Of a stretch of DNA of 40,195 bases, positions 14,696 to 22,793 are shown piece after piece; position 1 is the stretch's first letter; the number at the start of each line of letters is the position of its first letter. The stretch is from Verrucomicrobiota bacterium (lineage in GTDB: Bacteria; Bacteroidota; Bacteroidia; Flavobacteriales_E; Vicingaceae). The translations under genes were made by a program, and so were the position numbers. The stretch covers positions 1 to 40,195 of the forward strand of contig PAVT01000030.1 of assembly GCA_002713165.1 (NCBI GenBank), read 5' to 3'. The notes under the pieces are model-generated. The model was not told the origin of the DNA. It searched no databases and worked only from the letters and a program-made list of their open reading frames with translations.

Positions 14696-15973
14696 ATGAA
14701 AAATACGATTCTATTAAGCAGTATCATCTTACTAATCTTTGTTGGAATAAGTAAACAAGCAGTTGCTCAGAATGAAAGAGATCTGCAATATTTCAGGCCA
14801 CCCGGATTAGAAGGGGTTAACCAATTTGAAACTACAAAAGATTCCGCTACTGTGCCATTTACCGGCGTAAAAGTTCGTGTAGGTGGCGATTTTGCAATAC
14901 AGTTTCAGGGTATAGACCATAGTACTGAAAGTACTGATACATTAGCCACTCTTGGAAATAACTTTAACTTACCTACCGCCAACCTAAACTTGGATGTACA
15001 ATTAGCAGATGGTGTACGCATGAGCTTAGTTACATATCTGTCATCGAGAAACCATTCAGAAGCTTGGGTAAAGGGAGGGTATATTCAGATAGATAAATTA
15101 GACTTTATAAGAAAAGACTACCTGAAAGAAGTAATGAAGGTAGTAACCATTAAAGCCGGTATGGATGAAATTAACTACGGAGATGCTCATTTCAGAAGAA
15201 CAGATAATGCTCGTGCTATATACAATCCTTTTGTAGGAAATTACCTTATGGATGCCTTTACCACAGAACCCTTCGCTGAGCTTTACTTTCAGAAACATGG
15301 CTTTTTAGCAATGGCGGGTATTTCCAATGGAAAATTAAATCAATCTGTAGTAAAAGGAACAAAAGAGCCAAAACCCTCAGTATATGGTAAAGTAGGATAC
15401 GATAAGCAGTTGAATGATGATTTTAGATTCAGGTTAACCGCTTCTCTTTTCAATTCTCCCGGATACGATAACGGTCAGTATTTATACAGTGGAGACCGTG
15501 CTGGGGCAAGATACTACAATGTAATGCAGCTGCATGATGCCCAAGGAAACTTTAGAAGTGGACGATTCTCTCCCGGTTTTTGGAAATATTCAGCTTTTCA
15601 GCTTAATCCATTTGTAAAATGGAAAGGATTGGAGTTTTTCGGGATCTATGAATTAGTAAATGGCGATCAAAGCGAAACAGCAACTGAAGGTAGCTTTACT
15701 CAAATAGGTGCAGAATTACTTTATCGAATTGGCGAGGAGGAAAAGTTTTTTTTAGGAGGTCGTTATAACCAAGTTAGTGGAGAGGACACTAAGGATGCAG
15801 CAGTTAAAACCATTGACAGGTTAAACATTGGTGGAGGTTGGTTTATGACCGATAATGTTATGGTAAAGGCAGAATACGTCAACCAAAGTTATTCTGATGA
15901 TGGTTGGATAGGGACTGTTTACCAAGGAGGTAATTTTAATGGAGTAATGATGGAAGCCGCTATTAGCTTTTAA
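14696..15973 (+). CDS. Outer-membrane beta-barrel porin
   Basis: 425 aa with a signal peptide (ILLSSIILLIFVGISKQAVAQ). The remainder alternates amphipathic strands with aromatic-rich turns (KPSVYGKVGYDKQLNDDFRFRLTASLF, FQLNPFVKWKGLEFFGIYELV, FLGGRYNQVSG) and ends in a strand with a terminal Phe (GVMMEAAISF), the usual signal for barrel assembly. It looks like a 14-18-stranded porin; specific substrate is not readable. It is paired with the YceI gene upstream. Its role may be diffusion of small anions or electron-transfer lipids, but that is guesswork. Confidence 0.8.
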   Translation: MKNTILLSSIILLIFVGISKQAVAQNERDLQYFRPPGLEGVNQFETTKDSATVPFTGVKVRVGGDFAIQFQGIDHSTESTDTLATLGNNFNLPTANLNLDVQLADGVRMSLVTYLSSRNHSEAWVKGGYIQIDKLDFIRKDYLKEVMKVVTIKAGMDEINYGDAHFRRTDNARAIYNPFVGNYLMDAFTTEPFAELYFQKHGFLAMAGISNGKLNQSVVKGTKEPKPSVYGKVGYDKQLNDDFRFRLTASLFNSPGYDNGQYLYSGDRAGARYYNVMQLHDAQGNFRSGRFSPGFWKYSAFQLNPFVKWKGLEFFGIYELVNGDQSETATEGSFTQIGAELLYRIGEEEKFFLGGRYNQVSGEDTKDAAVKTIDRLNIGGGWFMTDNVMVKAEYVNQSYSDDGWIGTVYQGGNFNGVMMEAAISF

Positions 15974-16028
15974 GGTGTGAGTTAATAGTTAACAAGTCAA
16001 TATTAAAAACGAGATAAACTTTTAAAGC

Positions 16029-16862
16029 ATGAAAAACATATTAGTACCTACAGACTTTTCCGATTGTGCCAAAGTCGCAGAAGAAATGGGACTTGAAATC
16101 GCAAAAAAAGCAAATGCAGAAATTCATTTTCTGCATTTGTTAGCAACCCCCACTGATTGGCTTAAACTCTCTTTGCAGAAGGAAAAACTTTATCCGGAAA
16201 CAAAAGCGAAAATAGGATTAGCGAGAAACGCACTCAATGAATTAAATAAAAAAGCAGAAAAAGCTGGAATTCAGTCTAAAGAGTTTCTGGTTTTTGACGA
16301 AGACCGAGAAGAAATTGAGAAACATATTTCTCATCATCAGCATGATTTTATTGTTATGGGGTCACATGGAGCTAAAGGGTTTAAAGAACTGATAGGTTCA
16401 AATACTCAGAAAGTAGTACGGAACTCTCCTGCTCCAGTATTAGTAGTAAAAAACAGACCTGGAAATTTTGAGGTAAAAAATATAGTTTTTGCTTCAACTT
16501 TTCAAGAAGAAGTGCATCAATCTTTCCAAAAGATCATAGAATTTGCAGAACTGATGAAAGCAGAAATTCACCTGTTGAATGTGAATATGCCTTTTCACTT
16601 TAAAGAAACGGATGAAGCCGAAGCCGATATGCAAGCTTTTCTAAAAAAATGTTCAAGAGGTACTTGTAGCATAAATATTTACAATGCCTTAAACGAAGAG
16701 AGGGGTATTCAAAAGTTTGCTGAGTCCATAGAAGCTGATGTAATCGCCATGACAACACATGGTAAAACCGGTTTTATGAAAATGCTCTCACCGAGTATTA
16801 CCGAAAGCCTGGTCAATCATTCGGATATACCGGTGCTGAGTGTAAACGTTAATGTTAACTAA
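16029..16862 (+). CDS. Tandem universal stress protein (UspA)
   Basis: 277 aa made of two Usp domains (about 1-142 and 148-277), typical of tandem UspE-like proteins. The first begins MKNILVPTDFSDCA and ends IVMGSHGAKGFKELIGSNTQKVVRNSPAPVLVV, carrying the GxxG...GS nucleotide-binding signature although one residue shorter than the canonical 9-residue spacer. The second ends VIAMTTHGKTGFMKML..., where the Gly-Ser/Thr half is replaced by SPS, so it probably does not bind ATP in the same way. Usp proteins rise in starvation, low oxygen and energy depletion. It opens the compact operon that includes AMP phosphorylase and PPK2, fitting an energy-stress theme. Confidence 0.9.
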   Translation: MKNILVPTDFSDCAKVAEEMGLEIAKKANAEIHFLHLLATPTDWLKLSLQKEKLYPETKAKIGLARNALNELNKKAEKAGIQSKEFLVFDEDREEIEKHISHHQHDFIVMGSHGAKGFKELIGSNTQKVVRNSPAPVLVVKNRPGNFEVKNIVFASTFQEEVHQSFQKIIEFAELMKAEIHLLNVNMPFHFKETDEAEADMQAFLKKCSRGTCSINIYNALNEERGIQKFAESIEADVIAMTTHGKTGFMKMLSPSITESLVNHSDIPVLSVNVNVN

Positions 16863-16865
16863 ATC

Positions 16866-17084
16866 ATGAAGCGATTGCAGGAGCTTACTAAAGAAATAAA
16901 CGAACTGACATTGAAAATTGAGCAGGAATATCCGGAATTGTATCAATACTTGGACGAAAACCCAATGACAATTCCCTGTTGTGAACAGCCTGAATTGAAT
17001 ACGAAGAATTTTTCCGAATACCTAGACAGTTTAAAACAGTTGCTCAAACACCATATCAGAAATCATCAAAAGAAAAATAATTAA
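16866..17084 (+). CDS. Small helical protein of unknown function
   Basis: 72 aa with no signal peptide. It begins with a heptad-like helix (KRLQELTKEINELTLKIEQEYPELYQYLDENP), a short MTIPCCEQPELNTKNF linker with paired cysteines, and a second helix ending in a basic HHIRNHQKKNN tail. I do not recognise a named family. The gene is real: it is 3 bases after the Usp stop and overlaps the start of the ATP-cone nuclease by one base, so the three are tightly coupled. A helical hairpin binding partner or adaptor for the neighbour is a reasonable guess only. Confidence 0.7.
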   Translation: MKRLQELTKEINELTLKIEQEYPELYQYLDENPMTIPCCEQPELNTKNFSEYLDSLKQLLKHHIRNHQKKNN

Positions 17085-17932
17085 TGGGATACAAAGAAAT
17101 ATCCATCATAAAAATGAAAGGTGAAAGGGTTGCATTTGACCCTTCCAAGCTTAGAAATTCGCTGGAGCGTTCAGGAGCAAGTGATGTTGTCGTATCTCAA
17201 ATTATTACAGAGGTGGAAAATATGTTATATGATGGCATTACCACTAGAGAGATATATAAGACCGCTTTCGGACTGCTTCGCAAAAGCTCCCGACCTACTG
17301 CTTCTCGTTATAAACTAAAAAAGGCCATTATGGAACTTGGACCTTCCGGCTTTCCTTTTGAAAAATTTATTGGTAAAATATTAGATCATGAAAGCTTTAA
17401 AACTCAAGTTGGAGTTATTGTTCAGGGTAAATGTGTGCAGCATGAGGTTGATGTGATTGCCCAAAAAGACAACAAACATTATATGATTGAATGCAAATTC
17501 CACTCTGACCAAAGAAGATTTTGCAATGTGAAGATTCCATTATACATCCAATCTAGGTTTTTAGATGTAATGGCTAGTTGGGAAGAAAAACAAGGACATG
17601 AGACTAAATTCCATCAAGGATGGGTTGCAACAAATACCCGTTTTACTTCCGATGCCATTCAATATGCAGAGTGTGCCGGCTTAAAACTTTTGAGTTGGGA
17701 TTATCCACTAAATAATAGCCTGAAAGCGAGAATTGATAAAGCAGGTTTACATCCTTTAACTTCTTTGACAACACTTACCAAAACGGAAAAAACAAAATTA
17801 CTGAATTGTGGAATTGTTTTGTGCCGAGAAGTGCATCAGAACCCTAAACTCCTTGATAAAATTGGGATTACAAAATCAAGACAAAGTATTATAATGAATG
17901 ATTCTTTAGAATTATGCAAAAAGAGCTTATAA
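17084..17932 (+). CDS. ATP-cone domain fused to PD-(D/E)XK (Mrr-like) nuclease
   Basis: 282 aa. Residues about 4-90 form an ATP-cone (IIKMKGERVAFDPSKLRNSL...TTREIYKTAFGLLRK), the ATP/dATP-sensing module known from ribonucleotide reductase and NrdR. Residues about 90-205 form a restriction-endonuclease-like fold: FPFEKFIGKIL (Glu93), HEVDVIAQ (Asp123), YMIECKFHS (Glu136, Lys138), then NTRFTSDAIQYAECAGLKLLSWD. The catalytic set is complete, so activity is expected. The C-terminal 60 residues (LTKTEKTKLLNCGIVLCREV...LLDKIGITKSR) look like helix-hairpin-helix DNA binding. The combination implies nuclease activity tuned by adenine nucleotide level. It has no methyltransferase beside it and is coupled to the 72-aa gene upstream and the beta-CASP RNase 10 bases downstream. 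Confidence 0.85.
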   Translation: MGYKEISIIKMKGERVAFDPSKLRNSLERSGASDVVVSQIITEVENMLYDGITTREIYKTAFGLLRKSSRPTASRYKLKKAIMELGPSGFPFEKFIGKILDHESFKTQVGVIVQGKCVQHEVDVIAQKDNKHYMIECKFHSDQRRFCNVKIPLYIQSRFLDVMASWEEKQGHETKFHQGWVATNTRFTSDAIQYAECAGLKLLSWDYPLNNSLKARIDKAGLHPLTSLTTLTKTEKTKLLNCGIVLCREVHQNPKLLDKIGITKSRQSIIMNDSLELCKKSL

Positions 17933-17942
17933 GAAAAGTAGA

Positions 17943-19313
17943 ATGACAAAAAGAAAAATTAATATTCACTTCCTTGGATCTGCAGGAACAGTTACCGGCT
18001 CTAAATATCTTATTGATACAGGTGAACGAAAAATACTCATTGATTGCGGATTGTTCCAAGGCTTAAAAGAGCTACGTCTTAAAAATTGGGACTATCTGCC
18101 TGTAGATGTTTCGGAAATAGATACTGTATTGCTTACACATGGGCATATGGATCACACCGGTTACTTGCCCCGCTTAGTAAAAATGGGATTTCGTGGAACA
18201 ATTCAGGGCACCTCTCCTACCCTAGCCATTGCTGAGATTATTTTGTTGGACAGTGCAAAAATTCAGGAAGAGGAAGCAGAAAAAGCAAACAAAGAGGGAT
18301 ATTCGAAACACCAACCTGCTGAACCCCTTTATGCCATTAATGAAGCGAAAAAAGCCATTTCTAAATTTAGAACCTTTCCAAAAGGTGAATGGCAAGAAAT
18401 TTATGATAATATTAGGATTAGGTTTCAGTACAATGGGCATATTATAGGTGCTACATTCATCGAGTTAATTATTCATAATCAGCGATTTGTATTTTCAGGC
18501 GATATTGGAAGAAAGAAAGACTTGCTTCTAGAACCTTACAAAAAGCCGGAAGCTGCTGATGTCCTTTTTATTGAAAGTACCTATGGAGATCGTTTGCATC
18601 CAAAAGAGGATTTGGAATCAAGGTTAAAGGACATCGTACTTCAAACCATTGATAAAGGAGGTACACTCATTATCCCAAGTTTTGCAGTTGAGCGAACACA
18701 AACACTCATGTATTTGCTATGGCAATTACAAGAAAAAAAGGCGATCCCTAATATCCCTTTGATCATGGATAGCCCTATGGGAGCAAATGTGTTGGAGGTA
18801 TTTCATTCACATAGAGAGTGGCACAAATTAAGCATGGAGGATTGTACAAATATGTGCAATAGATTTAAGATCGTAAGAGATTTTAAAGAGACATGGGAAG
18901 TAATCGACGATAAAAGATCAAAAATTGTAATTGCAGGCAGTGGTATGATCAGTGGTGGCAGAGTTTTAACCTATTTGCAGCAATACCTCAGAAGAGCTGA
19001 AACCACTATTCTGTTAGCCGGATATCAGGCAGATGGCACAAGAGGGAGAGCATTATTGGAAGGTGCTACTGAGCTTAAGATTTATGGAAAACATTATCCA
19101 GTAAAAGCAGAAATAATAAACCTAGAGGTGCTTTCAGCTCATGCTGATCAGTCTGAATTGCTGGATTGGATGAGTGAAATAAAAAAGGAACCTAAAAGAA
19201 TTTTTATCACTCATGGCGAAAAAGAAGGTGCAGAAGCCTTAAAAGAAAAGATAAAGGAGAGGTATGGTTGGAATGCGGAGATCCCACAACTATACGCTAT
19301 TGAAGAATATTAA
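17943..19313 (+). CDS. Metallo-beta-lactamase/beta-CASP RNA-processing exonuclease
   Basis: 456 aa, standard for single-chain bacterial beta-CASP RNases (CPSF-100/Ysh1 relatives). Zinc-site motifs: THGHMDH at residues 65-71 (motif 2), NGHIIGAT (motif 3), FSGDIGR (motif 4). The beta-CASP cap spans about 205-390 with FIESTYGDR, IPSFAVERTQTLMYLL and IAGSGMISGGR. The RMMBL C-terminus includes LSAHADQSELLDWM (motif C His) and FITHGEKEG. Such enzymes act as zinc-dependent endo-/5' exonucleases on RNA. It lies between the ATP-cone nuclease (10 bases) and AMP phosphorylase (9 bases). If it releases 5'-NMPs, they would be substrates of the next enzyme; that link is inference. Confidence 0.93.
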   Translation: MTKRKINIHFLGSAGTVTGSKYLIDTGERKILIDCGLFQGLKELRLKNWDYLPVDVSEIDTVLLTHGHMDHTGYLPRLVKMGFRGTIQGTSPTLAIAEIILLDSAKIQEEEAEKANKEGYSKHQPAEPLYAINEAKKAISKFRTFPKGEWQEIYDNIRIRFQYNGHIIGATFIELIIHNQRFVFSGDIGRKKDLLLEPYKKPEAADVLFIESTYGDRLHPKEDLESRLKDIVLQTIDKGGTLIIPSFAVERTQTLMYLLWQLQEKKAIPNIPLIMDSPMGANVLEVFHSHREWHKLSMEDCTNMCNRFKIVRDFKETWEVIDDKRSKIVIAGSGMISGGRVLTYLQQYLRRAETTILLAGYQADGTRGRALLEGATELKIYGKHYPVKAEIINLEVLSAHADQSELLDWMSEIKKEPKRIFITHGEKEGAEALKEKIKERYGWNAEIPQLYAIEEY

Positions 19314-19322
19314 TTACTAAGA

Positions 19323-20837
19323 ATGAAAATAAATACAACTCAACATTTAAGCCATTTGAAATATAAATACCTTGGCATTCATACACAGAATGAGAATGTG
19401 GTTTATATGCATAAGGACTGTCATGTTTGCAGCTCGGAAGGATTTGAAGCACTTACACGAATCCGGGTATTTTATAAATCACAATCAATCGTTGCAAGTT
19501 TAAATGTGATTAATTCTTCTATTCTTTCTATTGATGAAATTGGGCTTTCAGATGAAGCAGCTAAGAAATTAAATGTATTGGAAAATGATACCCTTCGTGT
19601 TCGTCATTTGGAGCCTATTGAGTCTTTGAGCCATCTAAGAGCAAAGATATATAATCAAAAGCTAAATTATGATGCTTACAGTAATATCATTAGCTCAATT
19701 AGCATGGGAGATTATTCCAATGTTCATCTTTCCGCCTTTATAACTGCTTGTGCAGGAGATAGAATGGATATTCATGAAATAGCAGATTTGACCAAGGCGA
19801 TGATTGCTTCAGGAAAGCAATTAAAATGGAAACAAGAAATTATAGTAGATAAACACTGTATTGGAGGACTTCCCGGAAATAGAACAACGCCAATTGTAGT
19901 TGCTATTGTCGCTGCACATGGGCTTACTATGCCAAAGACTTCTTCAAGGGCAATTACCTCTCCTGCTGGAACTGCGGACACCATGGAAGTTATCACCAAT
20001 GTAAATTTATCTTCTGCAGAAATTCAGCAAGTAGTATTGCAAGAAGGAGGCTGCTTTGTGTGGGGAGGAACAGCACAATTGAGTCCGGCTGATGATGTAT
20101 TAATTAAGATTGAAAAGGCTTTAGATCTTGATAGTGAAGGACAACTAATTGCTTCTGTACTTTCTAAAAAAGCTGCAGCAGGATCAACTCATGTTGTAAT
20201 TGATATTCCGCTTGGGCCTACTGCCAAAGTGAGAAATATAGAAATGGCAGAAAAACTAAAAAACTATATGGAGACAGTTGGCCACGCTGTTGGTTTAAAA
20301 GTTAAAGTAGTAATTACAGATGGTAATCAGCCGGTGGGTGAAGGTATTGGGCCTGCTTTGGAGGCTTTTGATATTCTCAGTGTTCTAGAAAACAAAACAT
20401 CTGCTCCGCATGACCTTAAAAATAGAGCCTTGTTTTTAGCAGGAGAATTGTTGGAACTTTCAGGAGAGGTAGAGTCGGGAAAAGGAACTGAAATTGCCAA
20501 GCAACTATTAGAGTCAGGTAAAGCCATGGAGAAATTTACTGCAATCTGCAAAGCTCAAGGAAAGTTCGTTCAGCCTGAATTAGCACTTTATAAACATGAA
20601 ATAAAAGCAGAGAAGTCTGGAACGCTAAAAGCGATTGATAATCGGAGACTCGCCAAACTTGCTAAGCTTTCAGGAGCTCCACAATCGCCTTCTGCCGGTA
20701 TTTTACTAAAAGCACACTTAGGAGATCAAATCCAGGAAGAAGAGTTACTCTTAACTGTTTATGCAGAATCGAATGGTGAATTGAATTATGCTTTGAACTA
20801 TTATCAATCACAAAAAGATATGTTTTCAATTGGCTGA
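19323..20837 (+). CDS. Archaeal-type AMP phosphorylase / thymidine phosphorylase-family protein
   Basis: 504 aa, matching archaeal AMP phosphorylase (about 503 aa) rather than classical DeoA (about 440 aa). The extra length is an N-terminal beta-rich domain (1-85) that in the archaeal enzyme supports multimer assembly. Active-site motifs: IIVDKHCIGGLPGNRTTP (residues 173-190, phosphate and substrate), KTSSRAITSPAGTADTMEV (205-223) and GCFVWGGTAQLSPADD. Archaeal members cleave AMP, CMP and UMP with phosphate to base plus ribose-1,5-bisphosphate. Bacterial members are often labelled putative thymidine phosphorylase; assignment to NMPs here is by similarity of these motifs as I recall them. It overlaps the following oxidoreductase gene by one base, and the PRPP synthetase is two genes on. 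Confidence 0.88.
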   Translation: MKINTTQHLSHLKYKYLGIHTQNENVVYMHKDCHVCSSEGFEALTRIRVFYKSQSIVASLNVINSSILSIDEIGLSDEAAKKLNVLENDTLRVRHLEPIESLSHLRAKIYNQKLNYDAYSNIISSISMGDYSNVHLSAFITACAGDRMDIHEIADLTKAMIASGKQLKWKQEIIVDKHCIGGLPGNRTTPIVVAIVAAHGLTMPKTSSRAITSPAGTADTMEVITNVNLSSAEIQQVVLQEGGCFVWGGTAQLSPADDVLIKIEKALDLDSEGQLIASVLSKKAAAGSTHVVIDIPLGPTAKVRNIEMAEKLKNYMETVGHAVGLKVKVVITDGNQPVGEGIGPALEAFDILSVLENKTSAPHDLKNRALFLAGELLELSGEVESGKGTEIAKQLLESGKAMEKFTAICKAQGKFVQPELALYKHEIKAEKSGTLKAIDNRRLAKLAKLSGAPQSPSAGILLKAHLGDQIQEEELLLTVYAESNGELNYALNYYQSQKDMFSIG

Positions 20838-21919
20838 TGGCACTAAAAGATAAAATATTGATAGTTGGTGGCTATGGTCAAGTAGGCCAAACGGTGAGCG
20901 AAGTATTGGGAAAAAAATATCCCTCAAAATTAATCGTTGCAGGAAGAGATAGCTCAAAAGCAAAGGTGTTGATTAAGCGCTTAAATATTGAAGCAACAGC
21001 TTCCACTATTGACTTGAATGAAAGTGAACCGAATGAGATTAATTTGAAAGAAGTTCAAATTGCGATTTGTTGCATTGAATTTTTAAAAAATGACAATTTC
21101 ATCCAAAGCTGTATTCAAAATGGTATTCATTATACGGAAATAGCAACATCTTATGAAGCTTATCAGCGTTTTCTGAAGTACCGAACGGCTATTAATAATG
21201 CTGGTATATGTGTTGTGCCCGGAGTAGGTTTAATGCCTGGTATGTCGGCTGTGTTTGCCAAGCGGGCGGTTAGTAAACTAGGGGAAGTACGCCAACTTAA
21301 GTCATACGTATTGTTGGGCTTGGGAGAGGAACACGGTTTAGATGCTCTAAGGTGGATGATTCAATATGCTAACCAGGACTTTATGATTAAGACGGACAAA
21401 GGTCTGAAACATGCTCATTCATTTACTGATCCTGAAAAAGAACGATTGCTTGATGAAGAAACCTCTAGAAAGTTTTATCGCTTCAACTTTGGAGATCAGC
21501 ACATTATTCCCCGTATTATGAATGTAAAAATGGCTGAAACCCGCCTGGCTTTTGATATCCCTTTTATTTCTTTTTTGTTTCGTTTAATAAAAGGGTTTGG
21601 ATTAATGCCGATGTTGGAAAAGATCAATCCGAAGAACATAAGAAAGGCCTTAAACTCTTTTCGAATTGGCACAAAAAAATTTGCAGTTCAAACGCATTGC
21701 TATCAAAAGGAGACAGAATTCATTTATCTAATAAAAGGGTTAAAGGAGGCACGTGCTACTGGTCTAATTGCCGCATATACTGTAATGAAGCTGTATCAAT
21801 CCAGGGTAAAAGGGATTACCAATTTCGAGGATCTGATTCAGTTTAATGAGTTCATCAATTACTTACTAAAATTCGAAATCGAAGTAAAAATCAAAGAAAA
21901 TGAAAACCATCATATTTAG
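20837..21919 (+). CDS. Saccharopine-dehydrogenase-like NAD(P)-binding oxidoreductase
   Basis: 360 aa. The N-terminal Rossmann fold opens with ILIVGGYGQVGQTVSEVLGKK and continues LIVAGRDSSKAKVLIKRL and a CCIEFLKNDNFIQSCIQNGIHYTEIATSYEAY segment typical of saccharopine dehydrogenase-family proteins. VVPGVGLMPGMSAVFAKRAVSKL marks the hinge to the catalytic part. The rest (about 170-360) has no residues I can tie to a known substrate. It is unlikely to be a lysine pathway enzyme here because it lies between AMP phosphorylase (1-base overlap) and PRPP synthetase (20-base overlap). It may oxidise or reduce a sugar-phosphate or nucleoside-derived product; substrate unknown. Confidence 0.8.
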   Translation: MALKDKILIVGGYGQVGQTVSEVLGKKYPSKLIVAGRDSSKAKVLIKRLNIEATASTIDLNESEPNEINLKEVQIAICCIEFLKNDNFIQSCIQNGIHYTEIATSYEAYQRFLKYRTAINNAGICVVPGVGLMPGMSAVFAKRAVSKLGEVRQLKSYVLLGLGEEHGLDALRWMIQYANQDFMIKTDKGLKHAHSFTDPEKERLLDEETSRKFYRFNFGDQHIIPRIMNVKMAETRLAFDIPFISFLFRLIKGFGLMPMLEKINPKNIRKALNSFRIGTKKFAVQTHCYQKETEFIYLIKGLKEARATGLIAAYTVMKLYQSRVKGITNFEDLIQFNEFINYLLKFEIEVKIKENENHHI

Positions 21920-22793
21920 CTTAAAAGGAAACGAAGCCTTCACAGAATTGCTGGCAGAAAAGATGCAAGCTGATATTGGCGAAGCAGTGTTAAGAAAATT
22001 TCCAGATGGAGAGTCATACTCAAGAATACTTTCGGAGGTTAAAGACCGATGCGTCGTTTTGGTCTGCACTTTACATCAACCGGATGATAAACTGCTTCCG
22101 CTTTACTTTCTTTCAAAAACAGCAAAGTTTTTAGGGGCAAAATGTGTATGTCTTGTAGCGCCTTACTTGGCATACATGCGACAGGACAAAGTATTCAACG
22201 AAGGTGAAGGAATTACTTCTCAGTATTTCGGACAATTAATTTCAGGCTTTGCCGATAGTATTACTACCATTGATCCACATTTACACCGCATACATTCATT
22301 GGGAGAAGTTTACCACATTCCGAATAAAGTCATTCATGCGGCCGATGAAATTTCCAAGTGGATAAAAGAAAATATTGAAAACCCTGTTCTGATAGGGCCA
22401 GATGCGGAAAGTGAACAGTGGGTCTCTGAAGTTGCTAAAAATGCGGATGCTCCATTTACGGTTTTAGAAAAGGTAAGGCATGGGGATAGAAATGTGGAAG
22501 TATCGATTCCGGAAGTTGATAAATATAAGCAAGCTACACCTATCTTAGTTGATGATATCATCTCTACAGCTAGAACCATGATAGAAACGGTTAAACATCT
22601 TCTCCAAGCAGGAATGAGGCCACCTATATGTATAGGCATTCATGCAGTATTTTCAGGAAACGCCTATCAAGATTTGTTGGAGTCGGGTGTTGAGAGAATT
22701 ATAAGTTGCAATACCATTCCGCATCCTACGAATGAGATTGATCTGAGCAAAAGCATTGCGGTTGAAGTAAAAAAACTAATGCACCATACATGA
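21900..22793 (+). CDS. prs: Ribose-phosphate pyrophosphokinase (short, archaeal-like PRPP synthetase)
   Basis: 297 aa, shorter than classical bacterial Prs (about 315). The enzyme makes PRPP and AMP from ribose-5-phosphate and ATP. Motifs: LRKFPDGESYSRI (ribose-5-phosphate contact region), VAPYLAYMRQDKVF (ATP loop, with YMRQDK as in Prs), DPHLHR (metal/ATP) and ILVDDIISTARTM (217-226, PRPP loop). The standard flexible loop KRR is not obvious; KVRHGDRNVEV takes its place. Length and motif form recall archaeal or class III types, which would lack ADP/phosphate allostery, but that is inference. The start overlaps the preceding gene by 20 bases. Beside AMP phosphorylase, it could rebuild nucleotides from or drain the ribose-phosphate pool. 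Confidence 0.88.
   Translation: MKTIIFSLKGNEAFTELLAEKMQADIGEAVLRKFPDGESYSRILSEVKDRCVVLVCTLHQPDDKLLPLYFLSKTAKFLGAKCVCLVAPYLAYMRQDKVFNEGEGITSQYFGQLISGFADSITTIDPHLHRIHSLGEVYHIPNKVIHAADEISKWIKENIENPVLIGPDAESEQWVSEVAKNADAPFTVLEKVRHGDRNVEVSIPEVDKYKQATPILVDDIISTARTMIETVKHLLQAGMRPPICIGIHAVFSGNAYQDLLESGVERIISCNTIPHPTNEIDLSKSIAVEVKKLMHHT

Noticed and set aside
17084-17932. Classical restriction-modification system
   Set aside because: No methyltransferase or specificity gene is adjacent; the neighbours are RNA and nucleotide enzymes.
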